DNA from: Kineosporia succinea
GTDB lineage: Bacteria; Actinomycetota; Actinomycetes; Actinomycetales; Kineosporiaceae
Length of the DNA stretch: 64,000 bases
Assembly: GCF_030811555.1 (NCBI RefSeq)
Contig: NZ_JAUSQZ010000001.1
Location: 3,779,241-3,843,240 of the forward strand
Direction of reading: 5' to 3'
Shown here: positions 9,897 to 18,578 of the stretch, piece after piece
Position numbering within the stretch: the stretch's first letter is position 1
Layout of the letters: each line of letters starts with the position of its first letter
Notes under the pieces: model-generated
The model's input: only the letters and a program-made list of their open reading frames with translations
Database searches by the model: none
Told to the model about the DNA's origin: nothing
Made by a program: the position numbers and the translations under genes

Positions 9897-11705
9897 TTGT
9901 CGGACCCGGCGCGCCTGTCGCAGGAATCGGGCAACCAGCTCATCGAGGGTGTGAACGCGGCGGAGTCGCCGACCGGGACACTTGAGTACGCCTCGGCATC
10001 GGCCGAGACTGCACAGGATCTCGGCAGCCTCACGGCCACCTCGGTGGCCGATCTTTCTACTGACACGTCTTCTTCCAGCTCATCGGGTGGTTCTGGGCCA
10101 GTGCGACTGATCGGCGGAGACGAGACCTCCGAGGCGATGCAGATGGCGGAGGCAGGCGCGGGATCGCTCGCCCCGGACTCCGGCGGGTCCAGGGAGGAGT
10201 TGTTCTCCACCTCGAACCTGCCCGCGGTGACCGGCGGCGGTCCCGACAGCGGCGGTCTGTCGATGTCGGCCGCCTCGGTCGGGGCGGCGCTGGCGGCGAC
10301 CGGCGCGCCTCTCAATGTGCCGTCCGTCTCATCGGCGTCCCCGGCGTCCGGCTCGTTGCCCACGGGTTCCGAGCCCGAGCTGGGGCCCTCGACCGAGCCC
10401 TACACGGTGCAGCCCGAACCGGCCCGCGCGGCCTTCGGCGCCCCCGGTCCGGACCCCGACCGGGGTGACCCGCGCGCACGCCGCTCTCCCGAGACCGGTG
10501 GCTTCGTGCCGCGCGAGATGGTCGCCCGGCGCCGGGCCGCCGAAGCGATGACCCGCGCGATCGTGATGGCCCCGCCGCTGCCGCCGTCGATGATGAGCGC
10601 GGCCCAGCAGCAGATGCAGGCCCCGCCCAGCGGTTCGGTTCCGCAGCCCGGCCACCAGCCCACCGATCCGGCCGCGGCTGCCGCGGCCGCCGCGCGCCAG
10701 CAGGCCGGTCCGCGGGCCGGCCGCAAGCGCAAGGGCCGCAAGCACGGCGCCCACACCGCCGGCATCCCGTTGGTCGGGCCGGGCACGGGTTCGCAGCCCA
10801 CCCAGCCGCCCACCGGTTCGATGCCGACGGCGCCGGGCACCGGCTCGATGCCGATCGGCTACAACCACCAGGGCTATCCCCAGCAGGGTTACCCGCAGCC
10901 GGGCTACCCGCAGGGCTACCCGCAGCCGGGCTATCCCCAGGGCTACGCGCCGCAGGGGTACGCGCCCCCGGGGTACCAGCAGCAGACCTACCAGCAGCCG
11001 CTGGGCTATCAGCAGGCCGCGCCCACGGGCTCGATGCCGCTCAACGCGATGGGGTCGGTGGGCGTGCCCACCGCTCCGCCGCAGCCGCAGATGCCGGCCA
11101 TGCGCCCGCCGCGGCAGCCCTCGGGCGGTTCCCGCCTGGCCATGTTCGCCGGGGTCGTGGTGGTGATCGGCGCGATCATCGCCGGAGTCATCTTCAGCAA
11201 CCGCGACAACGCCGACGACGCCGCGGCCAACGCGGGCCCCACCACCTCGTCCGCCCCCTCGGCCTCGAGCGGTGCGGCGCCGGTCAAGGCGGTGAGTCTC
11301 GACTTCACCGCCTCGTCGTTCGCTCCCGACGGCCAGGGCGGCATCGACGAGGCTGGCGGTGTCTACAAGTCGAGCTGGTACACCAAGCCCAACATCGGCG
11401 GCCTGAAAGAGGGCGTCGGCCTGGTGCTCGACCTGGGTGCGGCCAAGCAGGTCTCCTCGGTCGACTTCACCGTCAACGGCGCCACCGTGGCCGGGCTGCG
11501 GTCGGCCGACACGCTGTCCAACTCCGACCTCACCGCCTACACCAGCGTGGTGAAGCAGAAGGAGGTCTCCGGCAAGGTGTCGCTCGACGCCTCGCAGGGG
11601 GGCGTGCACCAGTACTGGATGATCTGGGTCACGAACATGGCTCCGAAGGGCGACGGCACCTACATCGTCGAGATCTCCGACCTGAAGGTGAACGGCGTCA
11701 AGTAG
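9897..11705 (+). CDS. Single-pass membrane protein with disordered cytoplasmic tail and extracytoplasmic discoidin-like domain
   Basis: A 602-residue protein. Residues 1-270 are Ser/Gly/Pro/Ala-rich and probably disordered. Then come a basic patch (RKRKGRKHG), TGSMP repeats and GYPQ/GYPQPGYPQG repeats up to about residue 375. A single membrane helix (AMFAGVVVVIGAIIAGVIF, about 418-437) leads to a C-terminal domain with LDFTASSFAPDGQGG...LVLDLG...VSSVDFTVNG. That domain resembles the one at the end of actinobacterial MurJ-linked protein kinases; this is from memory. The TTG start is supported by GGGAAGGAG eight bases upstream. Likely an envelope protein; the function is unknown. No kinase domain is present. 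Confidence 0.7.
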   Translation: MSDPARLSQESGNQLIEGVNAAESPTGTLEYASASAETAQDLGSLTATSVADLSTDTSSSSSSGGSGPVRLIGGDETSEAMQMAEAGAGSLAPDSGGSREELFSTSNLPAVTGGGPDSGGLSMSAASVGAALAATGAPLNVPSVSSASPASGSLPTGSEPELGPSTEPYTVQPEPARAAFGAPGPDPDRGDPRARRSPETGGFVPREMVARRRAAEAMTRAIVMAPPLPPSMMSAAQQQMQAPPSGSVPQPGHQPTDPAAAAAAAARQQAGPRAGRKRKGRKHGAHTAGIPLVGPGTGSQPTQPPTGSMPTAPGTGSMPIGYNHQGYPQQGYPQPGYPQGYPQPGYPQGYAPQGYAPPGYQQQTYQQPLGYQQAAPTGSMPLNAMGSVGVPTAPPQPQMPAMRPPRQPSGGSRLAMFAGVVVVIGAIIAGVIFSNRDNADDAAANAGPTTSSAPSASSGAAPVKAVSLDFTASSFAPDGQGGIDEAGGVYKSSWYTKPNIGGLKEGVGLVLDLGAAKQVSSVDFTVNGATVAGLRSADTLSNSDLTAYTSVVKQKEVSGKVSLDASQGGVHQYWMIWVTNMAPKGDGTYIVEISDLKVNGVK

Positions 11706-11716
11706 GTCTTCGTGTT

Positions 11717-11757
11717 CAGAAGTGGCACGGCCCGTTCCCCGGGCCGTGCCACTTCTG
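11717..11757. terminator. Bidirectional terminator hairpin
   Basis: A 17-bp perfect stem (CAGAAGTGGCACGGCCC and its complement) with the seven-base loop GTTCCCC lies between the convergent ends of two genes. There is no clear T tract, as is common in high-GC actinobacteria. Confidence 0.75.
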
Positions 11758-11776
11758 CGTCCGGCGCGTCCGTTCC

Positions 11777-12127
11777 TCAGATCCGTGACCGCAGCCCCTC
11801 GAGCACGTGGTCGGCGAGCGGCCAGCGGGGCACCACCCCGTCGACCGTGACCGCCACGGCCCCGCGGTAGGTACGCAGCCAGGTCACCCCGTCGTAGTCC
11901 AGGACCGAGGTGGGACGGGCCAGCCAGCGGCGCAGGGCGTCGCGGTCGAACACGGCATAGCAGACGTCGTCGATCCAGCACTCGACGTACGCCCGGAAGA
12001 TGCGCAGCTCGAGCGTGACCGCGCCGCCGCCGGCGTCGCGCAGGTCGATCGCCAGGCCTGCCATGCCTTCAGGGTGATTCAAGCCGGTAGCCCCGGGCGA
12101 GGTCGGGAGATGGCACGCGACGTGCAT
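11777..12127 (-). CDS. Small conserved protein with AV[FI]DRxxxRxWLxRP motif, paralogue 1
   Basis: A 116-residue soluble protein (or 95 residues if translation starts at ATG 12064). It has an alternating beta-strand pattern, VTLELRIFRAYVECWIDDVCYAVFDRDALRRWLARP, then a conserved D.V.W and a G..V..DG..P segment. I do not recognise the family by name. The protein at 37455 in this window has the same motif order, so the two are distant paralogues. It lies downstream of, and on the same strand as, the Wzz/BY-kinase gene with an 84-base gap. Confidence 0.6.
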   Translation of the reverse strand: MHVACHLPTSPGATGLNHPEGMAGLAIDLRDAGGGAVTLELRIFRAYVECWIDDVCYAVFDRDALRRWLARPTSVLDYDGVTWLRTYRGAVAVTVDGVVPRWPLADHVLEGLRSRI

Positions 12128-12211
12128 CCCCGAGGGAGTGGTACGCGTCGCGGCGCCGAGCCCGTTTTCGCCCGGGCGGCTGGCAGGTGGTGGCGGCTGG
12201 CAGGCGGCGGC

Positions 12212-13651
12212 TCAGGCCGTGGAGGCCGGGGAGTTTTCCGGGGCGGGCAGGGTCACGCTGGAGGGACGCACGGCCGGGGCCGAGGCCTTGGTGGTCGTGG
12301 TCTCGCCGTACCCGTATCCGTAGCCGTACCCGTCATAGCCGCCGCGCCGCTTGCGCTGGGGGGCGAAGTTCAGCACCGAGCCCAGCAGTTTCGCGTTCAC
12401 CGCGTCGAGGGCCTGCAGCGCCCGGTTGGCGTCTTCCTTGCGGGTCTTGCCGTGCCGCAGCACCAGCACCGCGCCGTCGGCGGCGGCCGCGAGCACCGCC
12501 GCGTCGGTGACCGGCAGCAGGGGCGGCGCGTCGACCACGACCACGTCGTAGTGGTCGGCCAGGGTGGCCAGCAGGTCGGCCATCTGCTGAGAACCCAGCA
12601 GTTCCGAGGGGTTCGGGGGAGTGGGGCCGGAGGGCAGCACGGCCAGGGTGTCGCGGCCGTAGACCGTGACCACGTCGCGCAGGTCGTGACGCCCGGCGAG
12701 CACCGTGGTCAGGCCGGCCCCGCTGCTGATGCCCAGGTACTGGCCCACGCTGGGCTTGCGCAGGTCGCCGTCCACCAGCACCACCCGGGCTCCGCCGAGG
12801 GCCAGGGTGAGCGCGAGATTGCAGGCGGAGGTGCTCTTTCCCTCGTTCGGCAGCGGTGAGGTGACCACGATGACGCGGGGCGGGGAGTCGACGTCGGCGA
12901 ACTGCAGGTTGGTGCGCAGCGTACGGAACGCCTCGGCCCGGGCCCCCTGCTCGTCCGCGTCGACCAGGGGCTGGCGGCTGGTGCCGGCATCGAACGGCAC
13001 CACGCCGAGAGGCACCGCGCCGGTGAGCTTCTCGATGTCCGAGACGCCGCTCACCGAGGTGTTCAGGGCGTCACGCAGCACGGCCGCGCCGATGCCCAGG
13101 CCGAGCCCGACGAGCAGGCCGAGCGCCAGGTTCAGCGGCACCCGCGGGGAGACCGGTGAGGTGGGCACCTGGGCGTCTTCGACGACGGACAGGCGCACCG
13201 GCGAACCGGACTGCCCGGGAAGGCGTTCCAGCATGGCCACGTAGTTGGGGAAGCGGGCGGCGATGCCGTCGGCGATGACCTTGGCGCGGTCGGGCACGGT
13301 GTCGGTCACGGTGATCTCGAGCAGCACCGTGTCGGTCGGCGCGGTGACGCTGATCTGGCTCGCCGAGACCGGCACGCCGTAGGTCGAGCGGACCTCTTCG
13401 AGCACCTTGGGGCTGGTGACCACGTCGGCGTACGACTTGATGCGCTGCTGGACGAAGGTGCTGCCCTGGCTCATCTGGGACACGCTGTCCTGCCCGTCGC
13501 CGGTGATGCCGACGAACATCTGCGTGGTGGCCGAGTAGGTGCGTACCTGGCGGCTCGTGTAGGCCCAGGCCGCGCCCAGGCCGAGAGCGGCGAGCAGCAG
13601 GACGACCAGCCACTGCCGTCGCAGCACGTGCAGGTACTGAACGATGGTCAC
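12212..13651 (-). CDS. Polysaccharide co-polymerase / BY-type tyrosine autokinase (Wzz-CpsD fusion)
   Basis: A 479-residue membrane protein. It likely controls chain length of an exported polysaccharide by phosphorylation cycles. The N-terminal Wzz domain has two membrane helices (about 14-32 and 175-195) around an extracytoplasmic segment. The cytoplasmic kinase domain has Walker A NEGKST, Walker A' VVLVDGDLRKPS and Walker B DVVVVDAPP. A Tyr-rich tail GGYDGYGYGYGYGE near the end is the expected autophosphorylation cluster. The GTG start has GGGGGG upstream. A TGTCCGGACA palindrome lies 21 bases before the start. No glycosyltransferase, flippase or phosphatase gene is adjacent, so its partners must be elsewhere. 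Confidence 0.9.
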   Translation of the reverse strand: MTIVQYLHVLRRQWLVVLLLAALGLGAAWAYTSRQVRTYSATTQMFVGITGDGQDSVSQMSQGSTFVQQRIKSYADVVTSPKVLEEVRSTYGVPVSASQISVTAPTDTVLLEITVTDTVPDRAKVIADGIAARFPNYVAMLERLPGQSGSPVRLSVVEDAQVPTSPVSPRVPLNLALGLLVGLGLGIGAAVLRDALNTSVSGVSDIEKLTGAVPLGVVPFDAGTSRQPLVDADEQGARAEAFRTLRTNLQFADVDSPPRVIVVTSPLPNEGKSTSACNLALTLALGGARVVLVDGDLRKPSVGQYLGISSGAGLTTVLAGRHDLRDVVTVYGRDTLAVLPSGPTPPNPSELLGSQQMADLLATLADHYDVVVVDAPPLLPVTDAAVLAAAADGAVLVLRHGKTRKEDANRALQALDAVNAKLLGSVLNFAPQRKRRGGYDGYGYGYGYGETTTTKASAPAVRPSSVTLPAPENSPASTA

Positions 13652-13671
13652 GCGGGACCCCCCAAGGGCAG

Positions 13672-13681
13672 TGTCCGGACA
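13672..13681. promoter_or_regulatory. TGTCCGGACA candidate operator at the BY-kinase start
   Basis: The fifth exact copy of the decamer lies 21 bases before the GTG of the Wzz/BY-kinase gene, and a partial second copy (TGTCCA) follows two bases on. The position is right for repression of that gene. Confidence 0.5.
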
Positions 13682-14092
13682 TCTGTCCAGGGCTGAAGGC
13701 CGGCGCTGAACGGCCTTCATGCTATCGACGCACAAAGGCGCTGACCGGCGTTGTGACAATCCGTTCGGGCCATGGCCGCATAGGTATTTCGGTCATCGGA
13801 ATACCCGGAGTATGGAATGCTGACCGCTTCCGGTCCGGTTCTGCCCGTGCAAGCGATGGCGGCGGAATTGTCTCGGAAAAGTGCGCATGGATATTGCCCT
13901 CGAATTGCACGCTGCAGTGCAAGTGTGCGGCGGGTGTGCGTGGAGGTGCGCATGGGCACTGCACTGCTGATGCACCACGAAACTCAACACGTCAGCTTGT
14001 GGAGAAAGCGGTGAATTCGTGCCTATGCTGACAATTGCTGCAAGCGCAGTAGGTGTCGGCGGACCATATTTGCGCGATTGACGGGGGTCATC
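13682..14092. other. Divergent promoter region between the BY-kinase and HTH-TPR genes
   Basis: About 410 bases, clearly less GC-rich than the flanks, with no convincing coding frame. It contains the inverted repeat TTGCAC-N6-GTGCAA (13905-13922) and several GTGCGCATG/GTGCA-type echoes up to 13975. This is a plausible control region for either gene. Confidence 0.4.
13905..13922. promoter_or_regulatory. Inverted repeat TTGCAC-N6-GTGCAA
   Basis: Six-base perfect arms around GCTGCA form an 18-bp operator-like element about 170 bases upstream of the HTH-TPR gene. The cognate regulator is unknown; autoregulation by the HTH-TPR protein is one possibility. Confidence 0.4.
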
Positions 14093-15757
14093 GTGATGAC
14101 GGTGGAACGCTGGACAGGGCACGAGGCGTGGGCTTTGCGTCGGGCTCTGAGAATGACCGTGGTGGGATTCGCCGAATATCTCGGTGTCGGCACCCGCACG
14201 GTGAGCAAGTGGGAGGCACGCGGCGCTGACATCGAACCGATGCCAGAGCTGCAGGCGGTGCTGGACACCGCCCTGGCCCGGGCCGACCGGGCCAGTGCCG
14301 AGCGGTTCCGGCTGCTGATCCAGGCCGGCACGGCGGCGCGAGCCGCCGCGGGCCGGCGGCGCAGCACTGCGGAGAAGTCGCCCTCCTCACCGGCACCGGT
14401 GGCTCCGGTGTCCCCGGTGGCGAGGTCGGCGGGTCCCGGGCGTTCGGTCCGGGCCACCCGGGTCGGCCAGAACCTGGCCGACACCGCAGGCCGGGGTGTG
14501 GGCATCGCCCGGACCTCGGTGCGCGACCGCACGAACATGCCCGGCCGGCTCCGGCCGGCGCGCCGTCGTCCGGGTGCTCCCGGCGACCTGTCACCGGTGG
14601 CTCCGGTGCCGGGTCCCGGCACACCGGGTTCCGGCGTGACGGGTGTTCCGGGTATCGCCCCGGTGACGCACGACTGGCTGACCGACCCTCTGGTCCAGCT
14701 GCGGGCGTCCGACTCCGTGCCGGAGGGCGGTGCGCCCACGGTCGCGCCGTCGTTCGCCTGTTCCCCGCCCGAGGGCTGGGGGGCGAGCTGGCAGGAGCAC
14801 CGGGGCCAGGGTCTGTCCGAACCGCCGGGAGGTCTGCTGGCGGTCGGGCGCAGCGATGTCGAGGCGGTGCACGAGACCGTCTCCTTCTTCAGTCGCGTCG
14901 ACCAGCGCCGGGGTGGTGGTCATGCCCGCACCGCGGTGCTGCAGTACCTCACCTCCGACGTGTCGGCGTTCCTGCATGGGCGGTTCACCGACGACTCGGT
15001 CCGGCGGCAGATGTTCGCCGCGGCCGGGGAGCTGGCCGCTCTGGTGGGCTGGATGTCGTACGACGACGCGGAGCACCAGACCGCCCAGTGGGCCTATGCG
15101 ATCGCGGTCAAGCTGGCCACCGAGGCCGGTGACGATCCACTCGCCGGGTTCGCCCTGAGGGCGATGTCCCGGCAGGTGCTCGACCTCGGTCAGCCGGAGC
15201 GGGCGCTCGACCTGGCCGCCGCGTCGGTCAGCGGCGACCGCTACCGGCGGGCGGTGCCCCGTGAGCGGGCGCTGCTGTCTCTGGGCCAGGCCCGGGCTCT
15301 CGCGATGGCGGGCGACCGGCAGGCGGCCACGGTGGCGGTGAAGCAGGCCGAGGCGGAACTCGCCGCGGCCGGGCTGTCCGGCTCCGAGCCCGACCGGGTG
15401 TTCTTCGTGAGTGAGGCCTCGCTGGCTCACCAGTCCGGGTGTGTGCTGCGTGACTTCGGAGACCTGCGCGGTGCGCTCGAGGCCTTCGAGCGCTCGGTGC
15501 AGATCCGGCCGCGCTCGAAGTTCCCGCGGGCGCACGCCATCACCCTGGGCGACCTGGGCGACGTGCAGGCCCGGCTGGGGCATCACGACCGGGCGGTCAC
15601 CACCTGGTCGCAGGCGCTCGACGCGATGTCGGGCGTGCGCTCGGCCCGCACCCGCGCCATCGCCCGTCGCATCCGGGTGATGACGGCCAGCAAGCCGGTG
15701 CGGGTCGCCGGGTCGGAAGAACTGGCGGCCCGGGTGGAGCACTACCTGGCCGGCTGA
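14093..15757 (+). CDS. HTH-TPR regulator, paralogue 1
   Basis: A 554-residue cytoplasmic protein. An N-terminal XRE-like helix-turn-helix (about 1-64) reads ERWTGHEAWALRRALRM...GTRTVSKWEARGADIEP. A long Pro/Ala/Arg-rich linker follows (about 80-215), then a helical TPR-like region to the C-terminus (SPGVGHARTA-like start, ALDLAAASV..., ALEAFERSVQIRP). The HTH is about 75 percent identical over 64 residues to that of the protein at 31869. Such proteins are probable DNA-binding sensors whose TPRs bind a peptide or protein; the ligand is unknown. The GTG start aligns with the paralogue's ATG; ATG 14096 is equally possible. GGGGG lies just upstream. Confidence 0.8.
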   Translation: MMTVERWTGHEAWALRRALRMTVVGFAEYLGVGTRTVSKWEARGADIEPMPELQAVLDTALARADRASAERFRLLIQAGTAARAAAGRRRSTAEKSPSSPAPVAPVSPVARSAGPGRSVRATRVGQNLADTAGRGVGIARTSVRDRTNMPGRLRPARRRPGAPGDLSPVAPVPGPGTPGSGVTGVPGIAPVTHDWLTDPLVQLRASDSVPEGGAPTVAPSFACSPPEGWGASWQEHRGQGLSEPPGGLLAVGRSDVEAVHETVSFFSRVDQRRGGGHARTAVLQYLTSDVSAFLHGRFTDDSVRRQMFAAAGELAALVGWMSYDDAEHQTAQWAYAIAVKLATEAGDDPLAGFALRAMSRQVLDLGQPERALDLAAASVSGDRYRRAVPRERALLSLGQARALAMAGDRQAATVAVKQAEAELAAAGLSGSEPDRVFFVSEASLAHQSGCVLRDFGDLRGALEAFERSVQIRPRSKFPRAHAITLGDLGDVQARLGHHDRAVTTWSQALDAMSGVRSARTRAIARRIRVMTASKPVRVAGSEELAARVEHYLAG

Positions 15758-15800
15758 GCGCGCTGATCCGCCGATCCACAACTGAACACGGCTCCGGTTC

Positions 15801-15829
15801 GGGACCCGGCCACGCGCCGGCCGGGTCCC
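15801..15829 (+). terminator. Terminator hairpin after HTH-TPR gene
   Basis: GGGACCCGG pairs with CCGGGTCCC nine for nine, with inner GC-rich sequence, 43 bases after the stop. There is no T tract. Confidence 0.6.
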
Positions 15830-15848
15830 CTCCGGACGAGAACCTCGG

Positions 15849-15907
15849 CGCACAGAACCTGAAACGCGCAGAGCCTGAACCGCACAGAACCTGAAACGCG
15901 CAGAGCC
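15849..15907. repeat. 27-bp exact direct repeat, two copies
   Basis: A 27-base unit beginning CGCACAGAACCTGAAACGCG occurs twice without mismatch (15849-15875 and 15881-15907), separated by TGAAC. Both copies lie between a hairpin and a 36-bp palindrome. Confidence 0.9.
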
Positions 15908-15909
15908 GA

Positions 15910-15945
15910 ATGGTGGACGCGTCGGTGCACCGACGCGTCCACCAT
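15910..15945. repeat. Perfect 36-bp palindrome
   Basis: Exactly self-complementary with half-site ATGGTGGACGCGTCGGTG. It has the same length as the palindrome at 4361 but an unrelated sequence. It lies in the gap between the HTH-TPR gene and the next membrane protein gene. A loopless terminator, an operator or a cruciform are all possible. Confidence 0.85.
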
Positions 15946-16034
15946 CGGGTTGCGCTCGTGGCTGGCTCCCGACCTCCCAGCCGTCTCCCAGGCGGCTCGG
16001 GGCATCCCCGAAGTTGCCCGGGCGAACATCAAGC

Positions 16035-17012
16035 ATGCTGATGTTCATCTTCACCGCGTTGCTCATCGCCGGTGCGGTGGGCTGGTTCACCAGTCGCCGG
16101 GCACCGGTCCCGGTCCAGTCCCACCCGGTCGATCACCGCCCGGTCTACGGCACCCCGCCCGGCTACGGCCAGAGCCCCACGTACGGCCAGAGCCCCACGT
16201 ACGGCCAGGCCCCCACGTACGGCCAGAGCCCTACCTACACGCGGGATTCCACGTACGTCCCGGGCCCGGCCGACGGGCGGTCCAGCTACGGGCAGGCAAG
16301 CTACGGGCAGCCCAGTTACGGCCAGGCCGCCGGTCCCGACCTCGCCGACGCCCGCGCCGAGGCCTCGCACTGGGTCGACCGTCTCGGCGGCGGCGTCACC
16401 GCGCTCGAGGGCCTGAACGCCGACGGGTCCGATGTCGCGGCCCGGCAGTCGGTGTCCGAGGCCGCCGAACGGCACGCGTCCGCCCGCCGTCAGCTGGCCG
16501 AGGCGGTCTCGGCCAAGCAGGTCCAGCTGGCCGGGCGCACCGCGATCGAGGGCCTGCACTACCTCCGCTCGGCCCGAACCGCCCTCGGCCTCGACCCGGG
16601 CCCCCAGGTGCCGCAGGAGAGCGCCGTCACCACCGTCGAGGGCACGCGGCGGGTCACCGTGGACAACGAGGAGTACGTCGCCTCGAACCGGCCCGGCGAC
16701 TCCACGCCGTACTACTACCCGGGCGGGCAGGTGCAGGGCCGCAACGTCCCGGCCGGCTGGTACAGCAAGCCCTGGTGGAAGACGGCCATGGTCGCCGGGG
16801 CCGCCGGTATCGGCTCGATGCTGGTGCTGGACGCCCTCTTCGGCAACCACGGCCACGGAGGGCTCGGCGGCTTCGGCAGCTTCGGCGGAGTCGGCGGACC
16901 GGGCGGGCACCACGGCCCGCACGACGGCGGCGACTTCTTCGGAGGTGGGCAGGGTGGTCCCGGTGGCGGACCGGGTGGATTCGGCGGCTTCGACGACGGA
17001 TTCGGATTCTGA
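16035..17012 (+). CDS. Membrane-anchored protein with YGQSPT repeats and Gly-rich tail
   Basis: A 325-residue protein. It has an N-terminal membrane segment (MLMFIFTALLIAGAVGWF), tandem YGQSPTYGQSPTYGQAPTYG repeats and SYGQ repeats (about 40-95), and a helical segment rich in Ala/Glu (about 105-200). A conserved-looking VDNEEYVASNRPG...PYYYPGG...VPAGWYSKPWWKTA block follows. Next come a second hydrophobic stretch (AMVAGAAGIGSMLVLDALF) and a Gly/His/Phe-rich C-terminus. Similar actinobacterial proteins with a PWWKTA...GG(F)GG end are annotated as DUF1542-type or hypothetical; I cannot name a function. The ribosome site is weak, and a TTG seven codons upstream is an alternative start. Confidence 0.65.
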   Translation: MLMFIFTALLIAGAVGWFTSRRAPVPVQSHPVDHRPVYGTPPGYGQSPTYGQSPTYGQAPTYGQSPTYTRDSTYVPGPADGRSSYGQASYGQPSYGQAAGPDLADARAEASHWVDRLGGGVTALEGLNADGSDVAARQSVSEAAERHASARRQLAEAVSAKQVQLAGRTAIEGLHYLRSARTALGLDPGPQVPQESAVTTVEGTRRVTVDNEEYVASNRPGDSTPYYYPGGQVQGRNVPAGWYSKPWWKTAMVAGAAGIGSMLVLDALFGNHGHGGLGGFGSFGGVGGPGGHHGPHDGGDFFGGGQGGPGGGPGGFGGFDDGFGF

Positions 17013-17199
17013 TCCAGGCGGGGGACGGCCCCTACAGCGACCGTCCCGGACCGCCGATCACCTTCTGGTCCCCGGTGCTTTCCCCGGCGGTCATCTGGCG
17101 CGACCCCGGGTTCCTCACCGATGATGACAAGACAGGCACTCAGGGTCACCGCCGATCCGCACCGACACCGCAGGCAATCGTCCGCAGCGGAGGCAGATC

Positions 17200-17625
17200 G
17201 TGGAGCTACACCTGATCGCGAGCCGGGTGCTCGGCGTGGTGCCGCGTAACCCCGCCGAGCTGCACGACAAGCTCAGCCACGCGATGACCGTGCTGAGCCA
17301 GGAGCCGGCCATGCGCTGGTCGTGCGTCGCCCTGATCGCCTCGGGCGTCGCCCTGGCCCTGGTGCGGCGCTGGAGTCACACACTGGTCGCCGTGCTCGCG
17401 CTCGCCGTCACCAGTTACGTGTGGCTGCAGGTGAGTCATGTTCGTGAGGGCGTGATCCTGTACGAGTTCTCCCGAGAGCACGGGCTCACCGAGGCCGACC
17501 TGCTGGTGCCGGTCGTGGTCTCGATCTCGGTGCTGCTGTGGCTGATCGGGCAGGCGGTGTGGCGGCGCCGGGGACCCCGCGAGGTCTACCAGGAGACCCG
17601 CACCGTCTCCGTCTCCTCGTCCTGA
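17200..17625 (+). CDS. Small integral membrane protein, 141 residues
   Basis: Three hydrophobic segments are visible: WSCVALIASGVALALV (about 39-54), HTLVAVLALAVTSYVWLQV (about 59-77) and VPVVVSISVLLWLIGQAVW (about 103-121). The tail is basic and Ser-rich. The GTG start follows AGCGGAGGCAG, a good ribosome site. I do not recognise a family, and no catalytic motif is present. It is separated from the upstream membrane protein by about 190 bases with no gene in between. Confidence 0.6.
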   Translation: MELHLIASRVLGVVPRNPAELHDKLSHAMTVLSQEPAMRWSCVALIASGVALALVRRWSHTLVAVLALAVTSYVWLQVSHVREGVILYEFSREHGLTEADLLVPVVVSISVLLWLIGQAVWRRRGPREVYQETRTVSVSSS

Positions 17626-17745
17626 AGTCTCGAAGCCCCTGAAGCCCCTGAAGCCTCGAGGACCTCGAAGCCCCGAGGACCTCGAAGGCCTGCGGAACTT
17701 CGAAGCCCTGGTAGCCCCGAAGTCTCCCGAAGGAGACCTCAGCCC
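17626..17745. repeat. Degenerate GAAGCCCCT / GAGGACCTC tandem repeats
   Basis: A short run of imperfect repeats (CTGAAGCCCCTGAAGCCCCT, CGAGGACCTCGAAGCCCC) occupies the convergent junction between the small membrane protein gene and the molybdopterin oxidoreductase gene. It slightly overlaps the latter's 3' end. Inverted GAGG/CCTC pieces could form weak hairpins. Confidence 0.6.
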
Positions 17746-18449
17746 TCGATGCCCTGCCCGGAAGGCCCGTCCGTACCCGGCGACTGCGACGGCAGCCGGC
17801 CCGGATGCGTCTCCTGGTACGACCACCGTTCCTCGGCCCACACCTGTCCCCGCAGGTGGTAGCCCCGTTCCTCCCAGAAGCCCCGGCGGGGCTGGAGCAG
17901 GTACTCCCAGCCCCGGAACCACTTGGGCCCCTTCCACGAGTACAGGTGCGGAATGATCAGCCGTACGGGGTAACCGTGCTCGGGCGTCAGGTCCTCGCCG
18001 TCCTGCCGGAAGGCGAGGATCGCGTTGTCGGCGAGCAGGTCGTCCACCCGCACGTTCGCGCTGTAGCCGTACTGCCCGTAGACGATCACGTCGCTGATGC
18101 CGGGCAGCGGCGGGTAGGCCTCCACCACGTCACGGGCGAAGACGCCCTCCCACAGGTTGTCGAGGGTGGTGAACTTGCCCGCGCAGTGCATGTCGGCCGT
18201 GAGTGCCGCCTTCGGCAGCTGCTCCAGCTCGCCCAGCGTGACCACGAAGCTCTCGTCGCTCTTCGTCGCCCCGCCGAAACTCATCGACCAGGTCTCGCGG
18301 TCACGGACCCGGGGCACGGGGCCGTAGTGGCGCACGGGACGGTCCACGCGCCCGGTCTGGCCGGGTGGCAGAGGACGGTCGTCCGGCGGCTCACCGTGAG
18401 CATGATGGTCGTCCGGTCCCTCCTGCATCCCGCCCCTCATCCCGCCCAT
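17739..18449 (-). CDS. Molybdopterin-dependent oxidoreductase, sulfite-oxidase fold
   Basis: About 236 residues of the Oxidored_molyb (YedY/sulfite oxidase) family, which carry one-electron or oxo-transfer redox chemistry on a Mo cofactor. Visible motifs are FVVTLGELEQLPK, the Mo-ligand cysteine in ADMHCAGKFT, GANVR-like YSANVRVDDLL, and GYPVRLIIPHLYSWKGPKWFRGWE. The W..EERGYHLRG.VWAEERWSYQ end is typical of actinobacterial sulfite oxidase-like proteins. No Tat signal is visible, so it is probably cytoplasmic. The start is uncertain: several in-frame ATGs near 18428-18449 are possible. It lies downstream of modABC on the same strand, which fits a shared need for molybdenum. Confidence 0.82.
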   Translation of the reverse strand: MGGMRGGMQEGPDDHHAHGEPPDDRPLPPGQTGRVDRPVRHYGPVPRVRDRETWSMSFGGATKSDESFVVTLGELEQLPKAALTADMHCAGKFTTLDNLWEGVFARDVVEAYPPLPGISDVIVYGQYGYSANVRVDDLLADNAILAFRQDGEDLTPEHGYPVRLIIPHLYSWKGPKWFRGWEYLLQPRRGFWEERGYHLRGQVWAEERWSYQETHPGRLPSQSPGTDGPSGQGIEG

Positions 18450-18564
18450 CAGGTCTCGTCCCCGGCCGGGGTCCGTACGACGTTCAAATACCGACCGGCG
18501 TCCACCATGTTCGACGCTGACGGCCCATTCGCCCAATCGGCAGGTGGGCGGGGTCTCGGACTCT

Positions 18565-18578
18565 ACTGACCAGTCAGT
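18565..18578. promoter_or_regulatory. Inverted repeat ACTGAC-CA-GTCAGT
   Basis: Perfect six-base arms with a two-base centre lie about 115 bases upstream of the Mo-oxidoreductase start, in the gap after modC. The shape (6-2-6) suits a TetR- or GntR-type operator. No matching regulator gene is identified. Confidence 0.4.
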
